Assembly: GCA_963825415.1 (NCBI GenBank)
Contig: CAWGTD010000003.1
Location: 620,001 to 684,000 of the forward strand
DNA length: 64,000 bases
Source: BP-464 sp963825415
Lineage (GTDB): Bacteria > Actinomycetota > Thermoleophilia > Solirubrobacterales > Solirubrobacteraceae
Reading direction: 5' to 3'
Made by a program: the position numbers and the translations under genes
In this document: positions 57,875 through 64,000 of the stretch, piece by piece
Numbering within the stretch: position 1 is the stretch's first letter
Layout of the letters: each line of letters opens with the position of its first letter
The notes under the pieces: model-generated
Databases searched by the model: none
Seen by the model: the letters and a program-made list of their open reading frames with translations, nothing else
What the model was told of the DNA's origin: nothing

Positions 57875-58584
57875 TGCTGTTCGACCTCAGAGGCGCCGGC
57901 CGGCGCCGCACCGTCCAGGCGATCTATCTCTCGCTGGCCATCCTGATGGGCGGCGGGCTCGTGCTGTTCGGCATCGGCGGCAACGTCAGCGGCGGCCTGG
58001 TCGACGCCATCAGCGGAAACAGCGGCGGGAGCGGAGGGTCGGACACCTTCGAGAAGCGCGTCAAGGACCTCGAGAAGCGGGTGCAGGCCAACCCGAAGGA
58101 CGCCCCCGCGTGGGCGGCGCTCGCCAAGGCGCGCTACCAGGAGACGTCGGTCGGCGAGAACTACGACCAGAGCACCTCGACGTTCACGGCCAAGGGCATC
58201 CAGAAGCTCAAGTCGGTCGAGACCGCGTGGGACCGCTACCTCGCGCTGGAGCCCAAGAAGCCGGACTCCGAGGTCGCCAACCTGATGGTCCAGGCGTTCG
58301 GGCCCAACGGGCTCAACCAGGCCACGAAGGCTGTCGGCGCGATGGAGATCGTCATCGACGCAAGACCACAGAGCTCGGGGCTCTACGCCCAGCTCGCGCA
58401 GCTCGCCTACCTCGCGGGCCAGACACGCAAGGGCGATCTGGCGGCCGAGAAGTCCGTCTCGCTGGCACCGAAGGCCGACCGCGACGCCCTGCGCCAGCAG
58501 CTCGACCAGCTCAAGACGCAGAGCGTCGCCGCCGGCGCGCAGCAGCCCGCCGGATCGACTCCGCCGGTCGCCACGACGGGCTGA
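57874..58584 (+). CDS. Membrane-anchored TPR-like protein
   Basis: A 236-residue protein with one N-terminal helix (QAIYLSLAILMGGGLVLFGIG), a Gly/Ser linker and tetratricopeptide-like helical pairs (DLEKRVQANPKDAPAWAALAKARYQ, YLALEPKKPDSEVANLMVQAF; landmarks in two parts). A Ser/Pro-rich tail follows. The ATG overlaps the tatC stop by one base. Possibly a scaffold on the outer face or, given its Tat neighbours, a translocation accessory; no specific function is recognised. Confidence 0.8.
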   Translation: MLFDLRGAGRRRTVQAIYLSLAILMGGGLVLFGIGGNVSGGLVDAISGNSGGSGGSDTFEKRVKDLEKRVQANPKDAPAWAALAKARYQETSVGENYDQSTSTFTAKGIQKLKSVETAWDRYLALEPKKPDSEVANLMVQAFGPNGLNQATKAVGAMEIVIDARPQSSGLYAQLAQLAYLAGQTRKGDLAAEKSVSLAPKADRDALRQQLDQLKTQSVAAGAQQPAGSTPPVATTG

Positions 58585-58624
58585 GCGCCCTCGCGGTCGG
58601 CCGCTATCCTGCGTCGGCCTCGAG

Positions 58625-58697
58625 GCCCCTGTAGCTCAACTGGCAGAGCAGCGGACTCTTAATCCGAAGGTTCCAGGTTCGATTCCTGGCGGGGGCA
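58625..58697 (+). tRNA. tRNA-Lys (CTT)
   Basis: A complete cloverleaf: acceptor GCCCCTG pairs with CGGGGGC (one T-G), D-arm TAGCTCAACTGGCAGAGCA, anticodon loop CTCTTAA giving CTT, T-arm GGTTCGATTCC, discriminator A. CCA is not encoded. CTT reads AAG, the dominant Lys codon in this GC-rich genome. Confidence 0.97.
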
Positions 58698-58852
58698 CTG
58701 AAACGAGCGCGATGGGCCGAAACTCTGCCCATTGTTGGCGTGTTCTGACTAGCACCACCGGTTTGACTTGGGCGTGTATGGTCGCATTGTCGGCACGTCC
58801 TCTCCGGGCACGGTTATCTCCCACACCACCCCCCTCTCTAAGGAGGCCCCGC

Positions 58853-59617
58853 ATGAAGAAGGCTGCCACTCTGTTGTTCGGCGCAGTCGCCGTAACCGCC
58901 ATCGTCGCGATCCCCGCGATCGGTGCTGATCAGACGGGCGCGTCACACGGCACCGTCCTGACGGCAGGCGCCACGCCCACGAAGTCCGGCACGCTGAAGA
59001 AGCCGAAGAGCGTCAAGATCCACACCCTCTTCACGACGATGGCCCCCGCCGAGGGCCAGCCCGGCTACGCCACCAGCCGCACGGTGGTGCACCTGCCCAA
59101 GGGCCTGAAGTTCAACGGCGCGAAGTTCAAGGCGTGCTCGTTGAACGCGCTCAACGCCAACGGCCCGACGGCCTGCCCGACGGCCTCGAAGGTCGGCAGC
59201 GGCACCGCGCAGGGCCAGGCGCTCGGCCAGACCGAGAACCTGACGGTCACGGCATTCAACGGCGCGCCGAAGACCAGTGGCAAGAACAAGGGCAAGGGCA
59301 GCGGCAAGCAGCTGCTGCTCTACGTGCAGGGCGCCACGCCGCTCGCGATCAACTCGACGATCGTCGGCACGGTCAAGAGCGACACCGGCAAGTACGGCTA
59401 CAAGCTGGACGTCGCGATCCCCGCGAACCTCCAGCAGCCGCTGCCCAACGTGTTCGCGACGCTCACCAAGTTCGACACGAACATCGGCAAGACCACCAAC
59501 GGGGTCGGCTACGTCGAGTCCGTGTCCTGCTCGAAGAAGAGCCGCGCCTGGGGCGCCGACCTGACGTTCACGGACGGCACCACGGACAAGACCACGACCA
59601 CCAGCAAGTGCAGCTGA
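58853..59617 (+). CDS. Secreted protein of unknown function, well expressed
   Basis: A 254-residue exported protein: signal peptide MKKAATLLFGAVAVTAIVAI with cleavage near IGADQ, then a beta-rich body (TVVHLPKGLKFNGAKFKACS, ANGPTACPTASKVGSGTAQG, then LLLYVQGATPLAINSTIVG) with four cysteines, one pair near residue 110-125 and one near the C-terminus. A strong AAGGAGG site (58840-58846) and a strong terminator suggest high expression. Similar secreted proteins are common in Thermoleophilia; the function is unknown to me. Confidence 0.85.
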   Translation: MKKAATLLFGAVAVTAIVAIPAIGADQTGASHGTVLTAGATPTKSGTLKKPKSVKIHTLFTTMAPAEGQPGYATSRTVVHLPKGLKFNGAKFKACSLNALNANGPTACPTASKVGSGTAQGQALGQTENLTVTAFNGAPKTSGKNKGKGSGKQLLLYVQGATPLAINSTIVGTVKSDTGKYGYKLDVAIPANLQQPLPNVFATLTKFDTNIGKTTNGVGYVESVSCSKKSRAWGADLTFTDGTTDKTTTTSKCS

Positions 59618-59647
59618 CCTAGCTCCTGGGCCAGGGGGGCCCGGAGA

Positions 59648-59687
59648 CGGGGGTGGCGCCTGACGGCGCCACCCCCGTTGTTCTTGT
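59648..59687 (+). terminator. Strong intrinsic terminator
   Basis: CGGGGGTGGCGCC (59648-59660) and GGCGCCACCCCCG (59665-59677) form a perfect 13-bp stem with a TGAC loop, followed by TTGTTCTTGT. Located 31 bases after the secreted-protein stop. The best terminator in the window. Confidence 0.85.
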
Positions 59688-59692
59688 CGGGA

Positions 59693-59698
59693 TAGGCT
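59693..59698 (+). promoter_or_regulatory. -10 element of leaderless promoter for the class IV aminotransferase gene
   Basis: TAGGCT ends seven bases before GTG 59705 and directly follows the terminator of the previous gene. Confidence 0.4.
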
Positions 59699-59704
59699 CG
59701 CTCG

Positions 59705-60490
59705 GTGCTCGCCTCACTGGACGGAACCATCGGCCCGGTCGCCGAAGCGACGATTCCCGTCACCGACGAGGGGTTGCTGCGCGGCGACGGCGTCTTCGAG
59801 GTCGTTCGCCTCTACGAGGGCCGGCCGTTCGCGCTGGAAGAACACTTCGAGCGGATGGTGCGCTCGGCCGCCACCGCGCGCCTGCCGGTCGACTTCGACG
59901 CGCTCCGCGCAGAGGTCGACGCCCTGCTCGCGGCCGCGGGCCCGACCGATGCGGCCCTGCGCCTGGTCTGCACGCGCGGTGGCCGCCGGCTTGTGATGGT
60001 CGAGGAGGTCAAGCATTACCCCGAGACGATCGCGCTGGCGACGATCACCTACTCGCCGACGCGAGTCCTCGACGGCGTCAAGTCGTTGAGCTACTGCGCG
60101 AACATGCTCTGCACGCGCCTCGCCCAGGAGCGCGGCGCCTACGAGGCGCTGCTCGTCACGCCCCACGGCCGCGTGCTCGAGGCGCCCACCTCCGCGTTCT
60201 TCTACGTCCGCGGAGGCCGGCTGCTCACGCCCCCGCTCGACGACCACATCCTCGACTCCATCACCCGCCGGCGGATCCTCGCCATGACCGACGCCGAGGA
60301 GGCGCCCACGACGCTCGACGACCTGCGCGACGTCGAGGAGGCGTTCCTCGCATCGACGTTCAAGGAGGCGCTGCCCGTCCACGCCATCGACGACATCGAG
60401 CTCGACGCACCGGGCCCGACGACCCGCGAGGTGGGCGAGACCCTCGAACGGGCGATCGCCTCCGAGGTCGCGGCGGCCGGCTCGCCATGA
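59705..60490 (+). CDS. Class IV aminotransferase / aminodeoxychorismate lyase family protein
   Basis: A 261-residue fold-type IV PLP enzyme. LLRGDGVFEVVRLYEGRPFALEEHFERM (landmark in two parts: LLRGDGVFEVVRLYEG and ALEEHFERM) is the usual N-terminal block. The PLP lysine is in GVKSLSYCANML, and the phosphate-binding TS is in APTSAFFYV. The family includes branched-chain and D-amino-acid aminotransferases and 4-amino-4-deoxychorismate lyase (PabC). The compact length favours a PabC-like or D-amino-acid role but does not decide it. The stop overlaps the next start (ATGA). Confidence 0.85.
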   Translation: MLASLDGTIGPVAEATIPVTDEGLLRGDGVFEVVRLYEGRPFALEEHFERMVRSAATARLPVDFDALRAEVDALLAAAGPTDAALRLVCTRGGRRLVMVEEVKHYPETIALATITYSPTRVLDGVKSLSYCANMLCTRLAQERGAYEALLVTPHGRVLEAPTSAFFYVRGGRLLTPPLDDHILDSITRRRILAMTDAEEAPTTLDDLRDVEEAFLASTFKEALPVHAIDDIELDAPGPTTREVGETLERAIASEVAAAGSP

Positions 60491-61182
60491 GCGAAGCACC
60501 CGGTCTCGTCCTGCACCCGGGCGCTTCGGTCGGAGAGGGCGTCAGCTTCGGCGCCAACGTCGTCGTCCACGACGGCGTCGTGCTCGGCGACGGGGTGCTG
60601 ATCCAGGACAACGTCGTGCTGGGCAAGCCGCCGACGCTGCGGCCGACCTCGACCGCATCCGGGGAAGTGGGAAAGCTGGTGATCGAGGCCGGCGCGCGGA
60701 TCTGCGCGGGCGCGATCGTGTTCGCGGGCGCGCACGTCGGCGAGGAGGCGATCATCGGCGACCAGACCTACGTGCGCGAGCGGGTCACCATCGGGCGCGG
60801 GACGGTGATCGGCCGCGGGAGCGCGATCGACAACGACACGACGGTCGGCGAGCGGGTGCGGATGCAGACGATGGTCTACGTCACGGCCTACAGCGTGATC
60901 GAGGACGACGTCTTCCTCGGCCCCTGCGCCCTGACCACCAACGACAACACGATGAGCAGGCACGGCCCCGAGACCCCGCTGCGCGGTCCCACGCTGCGGC
61001 GCGGCTGCCGGATCGGCGCCGGGGCGGTGCTGGTGCCGGGCGTCGAGGTCGGGTCAGAGGCGTTCGTCGCCGCGGGCGCGGTGGTCACCAACGACGTGCC
61101 GGCCCGTGCCGTGGTCATGGGCGTTCCCGCCCGCGTCGTGCGGCGCGTCTCCGATGAGGACCTCCTCGAGCAGTGGCGCTAG
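60487..61182 (+). CDS. Left-handed beta-helix (hexapeptide repeat) acyltransferase family protein
   Basis: A 231-residue trimeric-type transferase: many [LIV]-G-x4 repeats (VGEGVSFGANVVVHDGVVLG, GDQTYVRERVTIGRGTVIG, GAVLVPGVEVGSEAFVAAGA) and the C-terminal VVMGVPARVVR hook. Catalytic His candidate lies in TMSRHGPET. Resembles sugar N-acetyltransferases such as WlbB/PglD and could modify a surface glycan. ATG 60487 overlaps the aminotransferase stop. Confidence 0.85.
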   Translation: MSEAPGLVLHPGASVGEGVSFGANVVVHDGVVLGDGVLIQDNVVLGKPPTLRPTSTASGEVGKLVIEAGARICAGAIVFAGAHVGEEAIIGDQTYVRERVTIGRGTVIGRGSAIDNDTTVGERVRMQTMVYVTAYSVIEDDVFLGPCALTTNDNTMSRHGPETPLRGPTLRRGCRIGAGAVLVPGVEVGSEAFVAAGAVVTNDVPARAVVMGVPARVVRRVSDEDLLEQWR

Positions 61183-61828
61183 GACGACGCAGGGCCCGGC
61201 GCCGGGCCGGGCGCGATCCGCTCACCCGCCTGCTCGGTGCGGCCGCGGTTCTCAGCACCGGCGGCGTGCTCGCCGGCGAGCTGACGCGCGTCTGGCGGCG
61301 CGGCTCGGCGCCGCTGCCGTCGGAGACCACCGACGTCGTGGCGGCGGCCGGGGAGGCCACACGCCAGACCGTCGAGGTCGCCGTCGAGGGCTATCGCGGC
61401 GGCTCGCTGCGGGAGAACGCGCTGCTGAACCTGCTGCTCTCCTTCAACGTGGGGTGGGCGACGACCCGGATCTCCGCCCACGTGATCCGCCGGCGCGGCG
61501 CGTTCGGGCCGTTTCGCAACGCGATCGTCGGCCGCACGCACGTCCATCACTTCGTCCCCGGGATCGTCCTGGCGTTGATCGCCGGCGGCGTCTCGATCGT
61601 CTCGCGCGACGAGAACCTCGACCCGCTGCTCGCGGTGCCGTTCGGCGTCGGCGCCGCGCTGACGCTCGACGAGTCGGCGCTGTTGCTGCGCCTCGACGAC
61701 GTCTACTGGACCGAGGAGGGCGTCCTCAGCGTCCAGATCTCGCTGGCAGCGCTGTCGCTGGTCTCAGCGCTGGCGCTCGTCTCCCGCGTGCTGCGCCGCG
61801 GCGAGCGGACGGTGCTCGAGGACGTCAC

Positions 61829-61832
<4 letters not shown>
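61173..61832 (+). CDS. Conserved integral membrane protein with HxHH motif, function unknown
   Basis: A 219-residue membrane protein, start GTG 61173 overlapping the previous gene by ten bases. About four hydrophobic segments: LTRLLGAAAVLSTGGVLAG, LLNLLLSFNVGWAT, FVPGIVLALIAGGVSIV and VQISLAALSLVSALALVS. Between them lies a conserved-looking RTHVHHFVPG block and LDESALLLRLDDVYWTEEG, which could bind metal. I have seen similar uncharacterised actinobacterial proteins but know no function. Its stop shares CTAG with the convergent purA stop. Confidence 0.78.
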
Positions 61833-63136
<1,304 letters not shown>

Positions 63137-63148
63137 GCTGTCGGGAGT

Positions 63149-63844
63149 CTAGGACGCCTGCCGACCCACGACCTGCCGGTGGTCCTCGCCATAGACGGGG
63201 ATCACCTCGCACATCTCCTCCAGCCTGGACACCGTGCGCTGGGTGACCTGCTCGACGAGCGGCTCGCGGTCGAGGTTGGTGGTGATCGTCATCGCGCGCT
63301 CGCCCTCGTAGCGGGAGTTGACGATCGCGTAGAGCTGCTCGAGCACCCACGAGCTGGACTTCTCGGCGCCGAGGTCGTCGATGTGCAGCAGGTCGACCTC
63401 CGCGAGCCGGTCGAGCAGCTGAACGTAGGAGCTGTCGCTGCCCTCCTCGTAGGTCCGCCGGATCTCGTTGAGCAGCCGCGGAAGCGAGTAGATCGCGACG
63501 CTGTGCCCCGCCTCCAAAGCGGCCTTGGCGACGAGCATCGCCAGGGTTGTCTTGCCCGTCCCCACGTCGCCGAACAGCCAGAGGCCACGCCCGGCAGCGA
63601 GGTTGGAGTCGACGTCGCGCACGTAGGCGCGGATCGGCCGCACGACGCGGTCGGGCATCGCGGCGACCGGGTTGCGGTCGAAGCTCACCTCGGCGTAGCG
63701 CCGCGGGATCACACCGCTCAGCAGGCGCGCTCGGCGCCGGCTGATCAGCTGCGCTCGGCAGCGGCAGGGTGAAGCGGTGCGGGTCTCCTCGTCGACCAGG
63801 AAACCCGTGCCGTCGCAGAGGTCGAACGGGCAGCCCTGGGCCAT
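63149..63844 (-). CDS. DnaC/DnaI/IstB-like AAA+ ATPase, probable helicase loader
   Basis: A 231-residue protein. An N-terminal cysteine cluster (CPFDLCDGTGF then CRCR) as in DnaI/DnaC-type loaders precedes the AAA+ domain: Walker A FGDVGTGKTTLAMLV, Walker B DLLHIDDLGAEKSS, sensor ITTNLDREPL and arginine-finger region QRTVSRLEEM. The ATG shares a base with the upstream dnaB stop (TGATG), so loader and helicase are translationally coupled. This is unusual beside a DciA homologue at 20428-20745. IstB of an insertion sequence is unlikely: no transposase is nearby. Confidence 0.85.
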   Translation of the reverse strand: MAQGCPFDLCDGTGFLVDEETRTASPCRCRAQLISRRRARLLSGVIPRRYAEVSFDRNPVAAMPDRVVRPIRAYVRDVDSNLAAGRGLWLFGDVGTGKTTLAMLVAKAALEAGHSVAIYSLPRLLNEIRRTYEEGSDSSYVQLLDRLAEVDLLHIDDLGAEKSSSWVLEQLYAIVNSRYEGERAMTITTNLDREPLVEQVTQRTVSRLEEMCEVIPVYGEDHRQVVGRQAS

Positions 63845-64000
63845 CAGGCCGTGGCCTGGTAGCCGAGGAACCGCGGGTACTCGCCCTGGAAGCTCAGGCG
63901 CACCATGCCGACGCTGCCGTTGCGGTGCTTGGAGATGATGAGCTCGGCCTCGCCGGGATGCTCGCTGTCGACGTTGTAGTACTCGTCGCGGTAGATGAAC
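63844..64000 (-). CDS. dnaB: Replicative DNA helicase DnaB, C-terminal fragment (continues past window)
   Basis: The last 51 residues before the stop (63844-63846) read FIYRDEYYNVDSEHPGEAEL, IISKHRNGSVGMVRLSFQGEY and so on, the conserved C-terminus of DnaB, with the RNG-containing loop that contacts DNA/ATP. The 5' part is outside the window. The stop overlaps the loader ATG by one base. Confidence 0.9.
   Translation of the reverse strand, partial: FIYRDEYYNVDSEHPGEAELIISKHRNGSVGMVRLSFQGEYPRFLGYQATA

Noticed and set aside
63149..63844. IstB-type insertion-sequence ATPase
   Set aside because: No IstA transposase or terminal repeats nearby; the one-base overlap with dnaB supports a loader.

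Overview
The window is 64 kb of very high-GC DNA covering the replication-origin region of an actinobacterial chromosome. The gene order rpmH-rnpA-yidD-yidC-khpB-rsmG-parA-parB on one side and dnaA-dnaN-recF-dciA-gyrB-gyrA on the other is the classic oriC neighbourhood. The FhaA/FhaB/PstP/RodA-FtsW/PBP/PASTA-kinase cluster, frequent GTGA/ATGA stop-start overlaps and many leaderless-looking promoters point to Actinomycetota. A proteobacterial-style insert in GyrB, a DnaC/DnaI-like loader beside dnaB and the secreted-protein content suggest the deep-branching class Thermoleophilia (Solirubrobacterales-like). This assignment is inferred from gene content; no marker was searched.

Layout. (1) 1-9.0 kb: C-terminal end of a neutral ceramidase-like gene, then a minus-strand envelope operon fhaA-fhaB-pstP-ftsW/rodA-pbp-pknB-ddl. 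(2) 9.1-14.7 kb: a second, polytopic Ser/Thr kinase, a membrane-anchored protein, a DUF4446 protein, prephenate dehydratase, an HNH nuclease and a secreted hypothetical protein. (3) 14.7-15.3 kb: about 590 bases without a conventional gene but rich in RNA-like structure. It includes a minus-strand element with a 16-base extended Shine-Dalgarno-like sequence, a distal sequence complementary to it, and a terminator-like hairpin. (4) 15.3-29.4 kb: gyrA, gyrB, dciA, recF, dnaN and dnaA on the minus strand; the probable oriC; then rpmH to parB and tRNA-Ile on the plus strand. (5) 29.4-40 kb: sulfotransferase, secreted M14 carboxypeptidase, secreted glycoside hydrolase, bifunctional nuclease, a second Ddl, an aminotransferase and a DUF4126 protein. 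(6) 40-48.4 kb: phosphodiesterase, two GT-C-like membrane proteins, a YmdB-type phosphodiesterase, an AI-2E transporter and an ABC exporter. (7) 48.4-58.6 kb: heme and respiration: hemB, an AhbA/AhbB-like fusion, hemL, Rieske, cytochrome b6, subunit IV-cytochrome c, menG, polyprenyl synthase, tatA, tatC. (8) 58.6-64 kb: tRNA-Lys, a secreted protein with a strong terminator, a class IV aminotransferase, a hexapeptide-repeat transferase, a membrane protein, purA, a helicase loader and the C-terminus of dnaB.

How the genes work together. Genes diverge from the dnaA-rpmH spacer, so leading-strand transcription radiates outward, as expected at oriC. ParA/ParB and a parS-like palindrome upstream of gyrB form the segregation module. 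The envelope operon couples kinase/phosphatase signalling to peptidoglycan synthesis. The heme and menaquinone enzymes supply the adjacent quinol-cytochrome c reductase, and TatA/TatC could export its Rieske subunit.

Data-quality warning. At least 13 single-base frame breaks interrupt otherwise conserved genes, including dnaA and rsmG. Ten look like one extra base and three like one missing base, often in short homopolymers. The simplest reading is sequencing or assembly error rather than gene decay. Those genes are listed once with their full span.
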